Of a DNA stretch of 64,000 bases, positions 43,236 to 51,882 are shown piece after piece (the stretch's first letter is position 1; each line of letters starts with the position of its first letter). Under the pieces are notes generated by a model. It ran no database searches. It had not been told where the DNA came from and saw only the letters and a program-made list of their open reading frames with translations. Made by a program: the position numbers and the translations under genes. The stretch spans positions 44,478 to 108,477 of the forward strand of contig CAKSCM010000007.1 of the NCBI GenBank assembly GCA_934444365.1, read 5' to 3'. Source of the stretch: an uncultured Eubacteriales bacterium. GTDB lineage: Bacteria > Bacillota > Clostridia > Oscillospirales > Acutalibacteraceae.

Positions 43236-43547
43236 TTATTCTTTTATCTGTTCACTCTTTTCTGTGCAACAGAGGCATACGAAAGCCTCCTGCCGGGTGC
43301 GATGTACCGAACAGGAGGATTTCACGGAGCAATCGTGATTATAATTGTTTGTAACTGCTACTCCCCACGCTTCCTGCGCGGCAGATATCGGTTCAGCCTG
43401 AACGGCCTCGGCAATAACCTCAATAACCTGATACACCGTGCTGCCGTTTTCATCCTGCGTGAGATTTTCTCCTGCAGCATCGGTTTTTGGCAGCATATGG
43501 TGTACGGCGTAAAAGACGTTTTGCTCGTTTTTGCTGTAATAGAACAC
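43236..43547 (-). CDS. Hypothetical protein, possibly truncated
   Basis: A 103-residue frame with a GTG start, MFYYSKNEQNVFYAVHHM onward, and a Cys-rich C-terminus (CSVKSSCS, VCLCC). The open frame extends 9 codons further upstream without a start codon or ribosome binding site, so the N-terminus may have been lost. It lies between the DHHW gene and the rubrerythrin operators. I do not recognise it. Confidence 0.35.
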   Translation of the reverse strand: MFYYSKNEQNVFYAVHHMLPKTDAAGENLTQDENGSTVYQVIEVIAEAVQAEPISAAQEAWGVAVTNNYNHDCSVKSSCSVHRTRQEAFVCLCCTEKSEQIKE

Positions 43548-43582
43548 CGCAGCATTATCATAATCATGTATGTAGTTTTAAA

Positions 43583-44683
43583 TTATTTTATTGTCTCGCT
43601 GTTGTTGATGACCGATGCGGAATAAAGAAACAGCACATCGTCTGCTTTCGTAAAGTCAATCAGCTTTCCGAGAGCGGAAGGCGAGATATAGCGGATATCA
43701 ACAAGCGTTATTTCGGAATAGCCCGCTGCTAGAAGCGGCGCTATACTGCTGCCGAACGAATCGCGGAAAATAATGAGCCGGCGTTCTTTCGCGGCATTTG
43801 GATTTGTGATCCTGATGATCGAACGCGCGCCGCCTAGAAACATTTCATAAGGATCCCTGCCTGCGGCGGCACTAAGGTCATAAACCGGGATATCGGACGA
43901 TGCTTCGGCATTGTACACCTTAAGTCCCCGTGTCACCGCATTATCGAGATAGAAAAAACGCTCCGGTGCATGCGGGAGGGCCGCCTGACCGTAATAAACG
44001 CCGTAAAAAGAAACACCTGCGTCATGCTTTTCACACTTCCCTATCCGCTCCGCGCCCATTTTATCCGCAATTTCGTCGGCAACCTTCAGTATTCTTTCCT
44101 GGCGCCAGTGCGAATCGGTGTAATAAAAATCATCAGCAGACAGAAGCCCGGAAATATCAATATACTTCGCCTCCGGAAATCCGTTTCTCAGGCATTCGAC
44201 AAGAGCCTTGTAATCCTTGTCGGGATAGCCGTTTGGCGATGCTGTAAAAACATTTTTGTCCGGTATCACCGACAGGTATGTCTTTGTTCCGCTGTTCCGA
44301 AGATAAGTATCATACACATACCGAAAACGCTTTGCGGCACGGTCGCATGAGTCGAAGTCCGTCGGAAAATCAAGCTTTGAAATATGCTGTCCGACGGAAT
44401 AAAGTCCGTTGTTATCTTTTTGTATAAACACCTTTGCATTTACGGCGGCTTTGAGCGTTCGAAAGCCGTCTCGCAACGGAAACTGGTCTAACATATATTT
44501 TTCAAAGCCGCTCATAAAACTGCCGCTTGAGACGGACGAAACCGACAGCGTAGGACATTTCGCCAAATGCCGTCTTTCTGTTATAGATTCTTCGGCATCC
44601 GGCAAAGCCCAAAACCAAGCGGCAAAAACCGCAATGAAGCCGAATGACAAAACCAATGTAAGTATTTGTTGGGTTTTCTTCAT
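43583..44683 (-). CDS. DHHW family / AlgJ-like membrane-anchored protein
   Basis: A 366-residue protein with one N-terminal TM and an exported SGNH-like domain. The name-giving motif appears as DSHWRQE near residue 192, a variant of DHHW, and the nucleophile region is FRDSFGSS near residue 305. Such proteins partner with MBOAT acyltransferases in O-acetylating surface polysaccharides. GGAGGAG precedes the ATG. It follows the MBOAT gene by 34 bases. Confidence 0.85.
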   Translation of the reverse strand: MKKTQQILTLVLSFGFIAVFAAWFWALPDAEESITERRHLAKCPTLSVSSVSSGSFMSGFEKYMLDQFPLRDGFRTLKAAVNAKVFIQKDNNGLYSVGQHISKLDFPTDFDSCDRAAKRFRYVYDTYLRNSGTKTYLSVIPDKNVFTASPNGYPDKDYKALVECLRNGFPEAKYIDISGLLSADDFYYTDSHWRQERILKVADEIADKMGAERIGKCEKHDAGVSFYGVYYGQAALPHAPERFFYLDNAVTRGLKVYNAEASSDIPVYDLSAAAGRDPYEMFLGGARSIIRITNPNAAKERRLIIFRDSFGSSIAPLLAAGYSEITLVDIRYISPSALGKLIDFTKADDVLFLYSASVINNSETIK

Positions 44684-44717
44684 AATACTCCTCCGGGGAA
44701 AGGTTTAAAGCTGCAAA

Positions 44718-46115
44718 TCAGAAGCGGAAATAGACAAACGGATTGAATGAACCGTCGATCAGATACGCCGTGCATACGGCAATTGAAGCCGCCGTCGCTA
44801 TCGGCGTAAAAACGGCAAGAACCCGGCTGCCGCCTGCCGTCTTTCCGATCCGCTCATAAATCCTTTTGGGCAAGGGCGTCGCACCGACGGCGGCTACAAT
44901 AAGCAACACGAGGTTGCTTTTCAGATAATAAAGCGAAGCCGTATTCGCGACGGGAATTCCGGCAAACCCGAGCAGGGCTTTAACGCTGATAAATGCATCG
45001 GCAATACTTCCCGAATCGAACAGTACGAATCCGAGCATGACAAACAGCATCGTGTAGATGTGCATGGGCACGGCATGCCGTCTTTTCGGGCGCAGAACGT
45101 ATTTTTCAAACAGCAAAAGCGCCGCATAAAGGAGCCCCCAAAGAATGTAATTCCACGACGCGCCGTGCCAAAAGCCGGTGGCTGCCCATACAACAAGGAT
45201 ATTGAAAATATGGCGTGCCGGTTTTACACGGTTTCCGCCGAGGGGAATGTAAAGATAGTCGCGAAACCATCCGCCCAAAGAAATATGCCAGCGGCGCCAG
45301 AACTCCGTAATGCTCGCGGAAATATACGGATAGTTAAAGTTTTCGGAAAACCGGAATCCGAATATTCGTCCGAGTCCTATCGCCATATCGGAATATCCGG
45401 AAAAGTCGAAATATATGTGCAGCATATATGCCGCGGCGTACAGCCAATAAAACAGCACGGTTTTCTCGCCGTAAGCCTTAAATTCAGACACGATAAGCGC
45501 CGCCGAATTTGCAAGAAGTATCTTCTTTGCAAGTCCGACGGAAAAGCGCGTGATTCCCTCCGACGCATCGGCAAGGGTGGTTTTCCGGTTTTTCAGGCTC
45601 CCGGCAATATCCGAATAGCGGACAATGGGACCGGCTATCAGCTGGGGGAACATCGCTACATACATGGCAAGATCGATAAAATTACGCTGTGCCGGCACGT
45701 CGCCGCGATAAACATCTATGACATAGCTCAGGATCTGAAATGTATAAAAGCTGATGCCGACAGGCAGAGCTACCTTCAGCAGCGGAACACTCAGGCCCGT
45801 TACCGCATTGAAGTTCCCGATAAAAAAATCCGCATATTTGCAGTATGCAAGCAGCCCGAGGCTGGCAACTGCCGAAACGGCAAGCGCAAGCTTTGCGATC
45901 TTTTTCCCGCGAAAGCGTTCGACCAAAAGCGCAGCAACATATGACTGCGTAACCGCCGCAAGCATAAAAACAAGATATTTCGGCTCTCCCCAACCGTAAA
46001 AGAGCAGGCTTGCCAACAAAAGCACAAGATTCTTCATACGGTCGGGAACAACGAAATACACAAGCAGAACGCACGGCAAAAAGCAATACAGAAACGTTAT
46101 ACTTGAAAACAGCAT
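44718..46115 (-). CDS. MBOAT family O-acyltransferase (AlgI/DltB-like)
   Basis: A 465-residue protein with about ten to twelve TM helices. Signatures are FYGWGEPKY, LPVGISFYTFQ, DFSGYSDMAIGLG, FWRRWHISLGGWFRDYLYIP and the catalytic His in ATGFWHGASWNY. It passes acyl groups across the membrane to surface glycans or teichoic acids. Because an AlgJ-like partner follows rather than DltD, polysaccharide O-acetylation is favoured over D-alanylation. Confidence 0.94.
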   Translation of the reverse strand: MLFSSITFLYCFLPCVLLVYFVVPDRMKNLVLLLASLLFYGWGEPKYLVFMLAAVTQSYVAALLVERFRGKKIAKLALAVSAVASLGLLAYCKYADFFIGNFNAVTGLSVPLLKVALPVGISFYTFQILSYVIDVYRGDVPAQRNFIDLAMYVAMFPQLIAGPIVRYSDIAGSLKNRKTTLADASEGITRFSVGLAKKILLANSAALIVSEFKAYGEKTVLFYWLYAAAYMLHIYFDFSGYSDMAIGLGRIFGFRFSENFNYPYISASITEFWRRWHISLGGWFRDYLYIPLGGNRVKPARHIFNILVVWAATGFWHGASWNYILWGLLYAALLLFEKYVLRPKRRHAVPMHIYTMLFVMLGFVLFDSGSIADAFISVKALLGFAGIPVANTASLYYLKSNLVLLIVAAVGATPLPKRIYERIGKTAGGSRVLAVFTPIATAASIAVCTAYLIDGSFNPFVYFRF

Positions 46116-46124
46116 GGCTCTGTT

Positions 46125-46703
46125 TTATGATGCGATAGGCATATCGAAAAGCTGTTTTGCCGAACTGTATTCGGAGGTCAGTTTTTCTGTAAAGGTGTTT
46201 ATCAGTTCGGCGGCACCGAACACGGAAACGATATAATCGCCGACGGTCAGAATAACAAGCTTTTCGGGAAATCCGCACATCCATTGGCGTGCAAGAATGT
46301 TTTCTTTAATTTTACCGGCAAGTGTTTCGGCGTTGCCGGAGCTTTTAACATGATATACGCCGCATGAGAAGTTGTTCTGATTCAGCATATGCATAAGCGA
46401 TGCTGCATCGTCTATCTCGGACGCCAGCGCCTTAGGAAAGCCAAGCTCAAAATCAAGAGCATCTGCATCTGAAACATCCAATTTTCCGGGCATACCGTCC
46501 TTCATATGCTTTCCGGAACCGCCTGTTGCGGAGAATTTTTCGTCGGTTGAATACTTGCTCCAGAGCTTTTCAAGGATTTCCAAAGCGTTTTGCGGCTGTC
46601 CCTTTTGGGCGCCGGAAGGCGCGGCTGTACCGTTTTGTTTTGCGCAAGCGGCAAATGAGAGAACCATAACGGCAGCGAGTGCAAGTGCAATAATCTTCTT
46701 CAT
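46125..46703 (-). CDS. DUF4358-like lipoprotein
   Basis: A 192-residue lipoprotein: the signal KKIIALALAAVMVLSFAAC has a lipobox at about residues 17-21. The following domain of about 150 residues matches the DUF4358 pattern, a family commonly adjacent to MBOAT and DHHW genes in Clostridia. It lies 9 bases upstream of the MBOAT gene in the same operon, so a role in the acylation complex is likely. RBS AAAGGAAA. Confidence 0.8.
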   Translation of the reverse strand: MKKIIALALAAVMVLSFAACAKQNGTAAPSGAQKGQPQNALEILEKLWSKYSTDEKFSATGGSGKHMKDGMPGKLDVSDADALDFELGFPKALASEIDDAASLMHMLNQNNFSCGVYHVKSSGNAETLAGKIKENILARQWMCGFPEKLVILTVGDYIVSVFGAAELINTFTEKLTSEYSSAKQLFDMPIAS

Positions 46704-46780
46704 AGTATGATTTCCTTTCGCTGTAATTTTTAATCGTTAAAGTCGTATCTGTGAATCGGGCACCGCGCTGCACCCGTTAT

Positions 46781-47962
46781 TTATTTCAGGGGCAGACGGA
46801 TCTCAAACACTGCACCGCTGTCGTTTGCGGCACATATTGTGCCCTTGTGCAGTGACACGATTTCTTTTGTGAGCGAAAGCCCGATTCCGGCCCCGCCCTT
46901 GCGGGTGCTGAAAAAGCGGTCGAAAATATGCGGCAGCAGTTCCGGCGCAACGCCTTCCCCATCGTCACGGATACATACAACTGCTTTTCCTTTGTCAGCC
47001 TTGCAATCAATTTGTATATTGGCTTTTGCATAACGCAAAGCATTGGTAATAATATTTGTAAACGCACGGCGAAGCTGGATTTCATCACAGTTCACCAAAA
47101 CGGGGTTTTCGTCAAAGCAAGGTAAAAAGTGCAGTTTTCTCTGTTCCGCCAGTTGTTCCGTACTGCGCAGGCAGTCATATAAAACCTCACGGACATCCGC
47201 CGTATGGAACTCCGCATTAGCCTGTCCCGACTCCAGCCGGGAGAGTGCAAGCAGCTCTTCTACCATTTCGGACACCCGTTCGGTCTCTTCCAGAATCACC
47301 CCGGATGCTTCTACAGGATCCAAAACCCCGGTGTGGATACCCTCCGCACAGCCCTGAACCGCCATCATCGGCGTTTTCAGCTCGTGCGACACATTCTGAA
47401 AAAACCATTTTTGGGATTCGTGTGCTTTTTCAACATAACCGCCGAGCTTCCATCCGAACAGACAGACCAGCACGCTGAGCACTGCCAGCACCGCGAAAAA
47501 AACGGCATTCAGATAAACCGAATACTGCATAACCGCTCCGACATCAACATAAAGGATATACGAATATGCGTCCTCATATTCATCGGCTTCTACCTGTGAT
47601 ATACGGAAAACAAATCGACTGCCGCCGGTTTTCAGTGTGTGAAATTCACCGGCAGACGGCTTTTCTCTCCGGCAGTGTTCCCGCAATTGATATTCGGCCT
47701 TTGAAATGTGTTCGGACTCTGTAAGTTCCTCTTCAACTTCGAGATACCGGACGCTCGATGAAAGAAAATGCTCCTCCCCGTCATCAATTCTTCCGGCAAG
47801 CGGGATAGGAGCCTTGCGCTCATCCTCCAAAAGTATCGCCTTCTGCGCCTCTGACGTCAGATATTCCGGAATAAAGATATTAACGGTAGCAAGCAGCACC
47901 GCAAAAACAAACAGCATCGTACCGAGAACGGATACGGTGATTTTTCTTCTTATATGTTTCAT
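46781..47962 (-). CDS. Sensor histidine kinase
   Basis: A 393-residue kinase: TM1 (residues 10-30), an extracytoplasmic domain of about 110 residues, TM2 (about 145-165). Then the H-box FFQNVSHELKTPMMA, N-box AFTNIITNALRYA, G1 IRDDGEGV, F-box FDRFF and G2 GAGIGLSL. It overlaps the response regulator gene by 4 bases. The stimulus is unknown; the neighbouring secreted helical protein may be a target or a modulator. Confidence 0.95.
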   Translation of the reverse strand: MKHIRRKITVSVLGTMLFVFAVLLATVNIFIPEYLTSEAQKAILLEDERKAPIPLAGRIDDGEEHFLSSSVRYLEVEEELTESEHISKAEYQLREHCRREKPSAGEFHTLKTGGSRFVFRISQVEADEYEDAYSYILYVDVGAVMQYSVYLNAVFFAVLAVLSVLVCLFGWKLGGYVEKAHESQKWFFQNVSHELKTPMMAVQGCAEGIHTGVLDPVEASGVILEETERVSEMVEELLALSRLESGQANAEFHTADVREVLYDCLRSTEQLAEQRKLHFLPCFDENPVLVNCDEIQLRRAFTNIITNALRYAKANIQIDCKADKGKAVVCIRDDGEGVAPELLPHIFDRFFSTRKGGAGIGLSLTKEIVSLHKGTICAANDSGAVFEIRLPLK

Positions 47963-48660
47963 TTCCCGCCTCCGTCCGATCGCAGGCGGTAGCCGTAACC
48001 CCAGACCGTCTCAATCTGCACCTTGCTGTCTGCCGAGGAAAGCTTGCTGCGTATGCGGCGCAGTGTTTCATCGGTTACTCTGGTTTCCACTTCGTCGTTG
48101 TAGCCCCAGATGTGCTCAAGCAGCTCGTCACGTGAAAAAGCTTTGCCCTCGCCTCGCATCAAAAAGAGGAGCATCTTCAGCTCGTTCGGGGAAAGCGCAA
48201 CGGGCTTTTCTTTGCAGAAAAGCTGCTTCTCATCACCCGAAAAGCGCAGGTCTCCGACGGTAATATCTCTGTCCGTCGGGTCGCCTCCTCTCTCCATCTC
48301 CACGCGGCGAAGAAGAGATTTAACACGCATCAGAAGAACCGTCGGACGAAACGGCTTGGTCAGATAGTCGTCACCGCCCTGCAGAATACCGTTGACGTAG
48401 TCGTATTCGGTATCCTTTGCCGTCAAAAGAATAATCGGTACATTATCTTTTTCCCGAATACGGCGACAGCAGGTAAGTCCGTCGGTGCCGGGCATCATAA
48501 TATCCAAAATAACAAGATCGGAGCGTCTTTTAAAAAACGCGTCTAAAAGTGCGTCGCCTGTTTCAAACGCACGCACCTCATATCCGTCGTTTTCAAGAAA
48601 GCGCTGAAGCGTTTCTCTTATGTTCTTTTCGTCCTCGGCGATATAGATAAGCTGTTTCAT
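47959..48660 (-). CDS. OmpR-family response regulator
   Basis: A 233-residue regulator. The receiver domain has the acidic pocket EDEKN, phospho-acceptor Asp in LVILDIMMPG (about 53), Thr in LLTAKD, Lys in LTKPF. The winged-helix DNA-binding domain ends with VWGYGYRL. The RBS GGAGGT lies just after the T-run of a terminator, so part of its transcription may read through from the upstream secreted-protein gene. Confidence 0.95.
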   Translation of the reverse strand: MKQLIYIAEDEKNIRETLQRFLENDGYEVRAFETGDALLDAFFKRRSDLVILDIMMPGTDGLTCCRRIREKDNVPIILLTAKDTEYDYVNGILQGGDDYLTKPFRPTVLLMRVKSLLRRVEMERGGDPTDRDITVGDLRFSGDEKQLFCKEKPVALSPNELKMLLFLMRGEGKAFSRDELLEHIWGYNDEVETRVTDETLRRIRSKLSSADSKVQIETVWGYGYRLRSDGGGK

Positions 48661-48669
48661 AGCACCTCC

Positions 48670-48712
48670 AAAAAACAGACACAGAGCCGTGCCGCTCAGA
48701 CACGGCTCTGTG
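48670..48712 (-). terminator. Terminator/attenuator between the secreted protein and the response regulator
   Basis: Perfect 12-bp stem CACAGAGCCGTG/CACGGCTCTGTG (48680-48712) followed on the minus strand by TCTGTTTTTTGG. The T-run runs straight into the response-regulator ribosome binding site. Confidence 0.85.
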
Positions 48713-48720
48713 CATACGGT

Positions 48721-49203
48721 TTATCTGCTTTTTTCGCAGATTGCAAGGTCGTCTTCGTTCAGTTCGAATGTTATATCCGGCTCGTTTGCCGCTATCTTTT
48801 CGTCATACTCGGCATCGACGCGGTCCCAAAGCTCTGCATTTTTATCAAGAACCGAATCAAGCTTTTCGTAGAGCGCGTCAACCTCATCATAGAGTCGGTC
48901 TGCATTCTCGTCGGTCATACGGTCGTAAAGCTCGTCGATTTGCTTCTCCAGTGCTTCGATCTCGTCAAGGTCCGCAAGCAGCGTTTCTTTTTCCTGCTTT
49001 GTTAAAGAACTCAGGCCTTTGACAAAGCCTTCAAGGGGTTGTCCTGCACAGTCACCGACAACATCTGCTACAGCCACGCATGGTTTCATCTCCGGGCCGT
49101 CGGACTTCTTTACGTTTGTCGAAGCTGCAGCCGATACAGTAACAATGCTCAGTGCAAGCACTAATGTGAGAACTGTTGTAAATACGGTTTTTTTGTTTTT
49201 CAT
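48721..49203 (-). CDS. Secreted helical (coiled-coil) protein
   Basis: A 160-residue exported protein: signal peptide KNKKTVFTTVLTLVLALSIV, cleavage near VSAAA. Then a short Cys-containing stretch (CVAVADVVGDC) and a long acidic helix of heptads from residue 65 to 140, with EKLDSVLDKNAELWDRV. The segment resembles the N-terminal helical part of the thioredoxin-like lipoprotein at 59393 (LSENSALWEKV). Located just upstream of a two-component system, it may be its target. The family is not recognised. Confidence 0.8.
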   Translation of the reverse strand: MKNKKTVFTTVLTLVLALSIVTVSAAASTNVKKSDGPEMKPCVAVADVVGDCAGQPLEGFVKGLSSLTKQEKETLLADLDEIEALEKQIDELYDRMTDENADRLYDEVDALYEKLDSVLDKNAELWDRVDAEYDEKIAANEPDITFELNEDDLAICEKSR

Positions 49204-49363
49204 AGCATTTGCTCCTTAAATTTTATTTGCGGTTTTCCTTTCCGCAACATAAGTGTAGCAAAGATAAGAAGCCCATTCACCGTAAAAACGCTTGAAAATT
49301 GTCATAAAACCGTAAGAATGGAAAATCGTGCATAATCATCGTTTTCAGCCCGCAGTAACAACC

Positions 49364-49678
49364 TCAGAGAAGTTCCTTCAGCATCCCCTCGAGCTCGTCT
49401 TTTTCACGGTACCCGACGGTCTTTTTTAGAATTTCTCCGTTTTTTAAGAAGATCAGCGTTGGAACGCTTGCAATACCGAAACGGGCGGAAAGCTCCGGTT
49501 CATCGTCCACATTGACCTTACAAAAGCGTACCCTGTCGCTGTATTCCGCGGCAAGCCCATCGAGAACGGGAGAAAGCATTTTACAAGGACCGCACCACGT
49601 CGCCCAAAAATCAAGAACAACGGGAATTTCAGAGAAAATAACCTCTTTTTCAAAATTGCTTTTTGTGATATTCAGCAT
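49364..49678 (-). CDS. trxA: Thioredoxin
   Basis: A 104-residue thioredoxin with the active site FWATWCGPCKML and the cis-Pro segment ASVPTLIF. It has no signal peptide, so it is cytosolic. It would normally feed electrons to the membrane protein CcdA, whose gene directly upstream is broken. RBS GGAGG. Confidence 0.96.
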   Translation of the reverse strand: MLNITKSNFEKEVIFSEIPVVLDFWATWCGPCKMLSPVLDGLAAEYSDRVRFCKVNVDDEPELSARFGIASVPTLIFLKNGEILKKTVGYREKDELEGMLKELL

Positions 49679-49765
49679 CTGTTTTTACCTCCGTCAGTGA
49701 TTTTTAAAGTTTTTCAGGCGCTTTTTTATTCATAGCACCGGAGTGTGCAATATGTATATTTTTCA

Positions 49766-50041
49766 TTAAGACAGACCGAACACAACGATCAATATTCCTC
49801 CGATAATGTTTACAACAATCTTATATTCCCTCAAAAAAGCTCCGATTGTGCCGGCCAACAGTCCGAGCGCGCTGAATACGACGGTAAAGCCAAGCACAAA
49901 ACTAAGCGCTCTCAAAAAAAACTTTATGCTTTTTTATCCGATCCTCCTGCAAAATATGAGATATACAGTGGCAAAAGCGGCAGCATACAGGGGGAAATGA
50001 AGGAAATAAAGCCTTCCAAAAAAGGTAATCACAACCTCCAT
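49766..50041 (-). pseudogene. ccdA: ccdA (cytochrome c biogenesis/thiol-disulfide transporter), multiply frameshifted and truncated
   Basis: Fragments in shifting frames spell the N-terminal half of CcdA: MEVVITFFG, then GFISFISPCMLPLLPLYIS with the first redox Cys, then LRALSFVLGFTVVFSALGL and NIIGGILIVVFGL before a stop. At least three single-base changes (near GGAAGG, an extra G after the A-run, and an 8-T run) separate the pieces. The second half, with the partner Cys, is absent. The position between msrAB and trxA is the standard place for ccdA. Confidence 0.85.
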
Positions 50042-50059
50042 GTCGGTCTCCTTTGTTTG

Positions 50060-51154
50060 TCAGTCAAAGAGGGACAAAAGATATCCGTATCCCTCGGCTT
50101 CCATTTTTTCAAATGGGATAAAACGCAGCGCCGCACTGTTGATACAATAGCGCACACCGTTCGGCGAATCGGGATCGTCCTCAAACACATGACCGAGGTG
50201 GGAGTCTCCGGCTCGGCTGCGCACCTCAGTTCTGCGCATTCCGTGACTGTCGTCCTGCCGTTTAATGACTGCAGGGGCTTCTATCGGCTTTGAAAATGCC
50301 GGCCAGCCACAGCCGCTTTCAAATTTATCGGTTGAAGAAAACAGCGGTTCGCCGGTCACTACATCCACATAGATACCTTTTTCAAATTTATTCCAAAGCT
50401 CATTTTGGAATGGGCGTTCGGTTTCATTTTCCTGTGTGACACGATATTGCTCTGCCGTAAGCTTTTCGCGTATTGACTCGGCAGCAGGCTTTCTGTAGTC
50501 ACCCGGATCGATCCTCAGTTTTGAAAACAGTTCGATTTCCTCTCGCGGGATATGGCAATAACCGCCCGGATTCTTTTGCAGATAATCCTGATGGTATTCC
50601 TCAGCCGGATAGAAATTGAGAAGCGGACCGCATTCTACAAAAAACTTCGTCCTGCGACTCTTTTCAAGGTCATATATCCGCTGCACCGTTTCTCTTGCAG
50701 CTTCGTTTGTGTAATAAATTCCGGTCTGATACTGACTTCCCACATCGTTTCCCTGCCGATTCTGCACCGTCGGATCTATTACATAGAAATATGCAAGCAG
50801 CAAAGCGTCAAGGCTGACCTTTTCGGAATCATACTCTACGCGCACCGTCTCACGAAAACCGGTGCTGCCCGCACAAACCGTTTTATAGTCGGCATCCGCT
50901 TTGCACGTGCCGTTGGCATAGCCGCTTTGGGCATCGATAACGCCGGGGATCGACTGCATCAGATGTTCCAATCCCCAGAAACAGCCGCCGGCAAGATAGA
51001 TCACATTCTGCTTTTCTTTTGAAAAATCCATTTGTTCTGCCTCCTTTGGCATGCCTTCTAAATCCGTATTGTTTGTATCATTGCCGATTCCGCATCCGGT
51101 AAAAAGAAGGACCGCAGCCCAAAGAAGAACTGAAACCCGTATGATTCGTTCCAT
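50060..51154 (-). CDS. msrAB: Lipoprotein methionine sulfoxide reductase MsrA-MsrB fusion
   Basis: A 364-residue lipoprotein. The signal peptide has lipobox LLFTGC near residue 20. The MsrA domain has the catalytic GGCFWGLEHL and DPTVQNRQGNDVGSQY. The MsrB domain has the zinc-independent or partial form SGCGWPAFSKP, GDSHLGHVF and catalytic RYCINSAALRF. It repairs oxidised methionines outside the cytoplasmic membrane and needs reducing power from CcdA or a similar carrier. The ATG at 51154 follows GGAGG. Confidence 0.93.
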   Translation of the reverse strand: MERIIRVSVLLWAAVLLFTGCGIGNDTNNTDLEGMPKEAEQMDFSKEKQNVIYLAGGCFWGLEHLMQSIPGVIDAQSGYANGTCKADADYKTVCAGSTGFRETVRVEYDSEKVSLDALLLAYFYVIDPTVQNRQGNDVGSQYQTGIYYTNEAARETVQRIYDLEKSRRTKFFVECGPLLNFYPAEEYHQDYLQKNPGGYCHIPREEIELFSKLRIDPGDYRKPAAESIREKLTAEQYRVTQENETERPFQNELWNKFEKGIYVDVVTGEPLFSSTDKFESGCGWPAFSKPIEAPAVIKRQDDSHGMRRTEVRSRAGDSHLGHVFEDDPDSPNGVRYCINSAALRFIPFEKMEAEGYGYLLSLFD

Positions 51155-51167
51155 ATTTTCGCCTCCT

Positions 51168-51380
51168 TTATGAATTACGATCGGAGCTCCGTCCGATTGA
51201 TTTTTTGTATCTTGCTTGTACAAAAAGAGTTGCCGTCAGAAGAAGAAACATCGCTCCGGCTTCGGCACAGAGAAAAGCATTTCCGCCGACGGCACGGTTT
51301 CCCGTACGCCACCGTACAGCATAAGACAAACAAACTACAACAGCACTCGCAATAAGTGGCGGTAAAAATGAGAACCGCAC
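51168..51380 (-). CDS. Small two-helix membrane protein
   Basis: A 70-residue frame beginning at GTG, 10 bases after the rrf2 stop, with two hydrophobic stretches (LIASAVVVCLSYAV and AGAMFLLLTATLFV) and a basic tail. No clear ribosome binding site; translation would rely on coupling. Its position between rrf2 and msrAB suggests membership in the operon. The function is unknown. Confidence 0.4.
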   Translation of the reverse strand: MRFSFLPPLIASAVVVCLSYAVRWRTGNRAVGGNAFLCAEAGAMFLLLTATLFVQARYKKSIGRSSDRNS

Positions 51381-51390
51381 CGATTTTCAG

Positions 51391-51834
51391 CTATTTTTCT
51401 TCATTGACAGTCGGCTCAATTCCATGCTTCAGTATCTTTCGGTCAATATCCGCCACAGTAATACCGTGCAGACTTTTTTTACAATTCTCATCAAGCTGTC
51501 GGTAAATATTCTGCATGATCTCACCCATTCCCGAGGAGATCAAGCACGCCTTATCCATATCACCGCTTCTCCACGGTGAAGCGACAAATTTTGCGTCGAT
51601 CGCCTCGGCGATCTGCTCCAGCGTGAGTTTATCGGCATCAGCTATAAATAAATACCCTCCGTTATTGCCGCCCTTGGTATCCACAAAGCCTGCTTTTTTC
51701 AGCTTGGACATGACCTTGCGTATCAGCACGGGATTGGTACAGACATTCTGTGCCAGCTCCTCGCTGCTGAGTACCCTTTCCATGTGATTGAGATAGACCA
51801 ACGCATGGACGGCAATGCTGAATGAACTGTTCGT
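51391..51834 (-). CDS. Rrf2 family regulator with apparent ACG start
   Basis: A 147-residue winged-helix regulator. Read from the ACG at 51834 it starts (M)NSSFSIAVHALVYLNH, which is the expected first helix of Rrf2 proteins, and AGGAGG lies 8 bases upstream. The next in-frame start, TTG at 51801, would remove that helix and has no ribosome binding site. The HTH is TNPVLIRKVMSKLKKAG. Two Cys occur (one at NVCTNP and one in KACLIS), fewer than the three of Fe-S sensors. It probably controls the redox operon that follows it. Confidence 0.85.
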   Translation of the reverse strand, partial: TNSSFSIAVHALVYLNHMERVLSSEELAQNVCTNPVLIRKVMSKLKKAGFVDTKGGNNGGYLFIADADKLTLEQIAEAIDAKFVASPWRSGDMDKACLISSGMGEIMQNIYRQLDENCKKSLHGITVADIDRKILKHGIEPTVNEEK

Positions 51835-51882
51835 AACGATTACCTCCTCGGTACACGAAATCTTTCTGTAATATTTTTAGTT

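Noticed and set aside
43358..43567. A 69-codon frame starting MIMIMLRCS overlapping the hypothetical gene at 43236
   Set aside because: No ribosome binding site; the overlapping frame is longer, though it too is uncertain.
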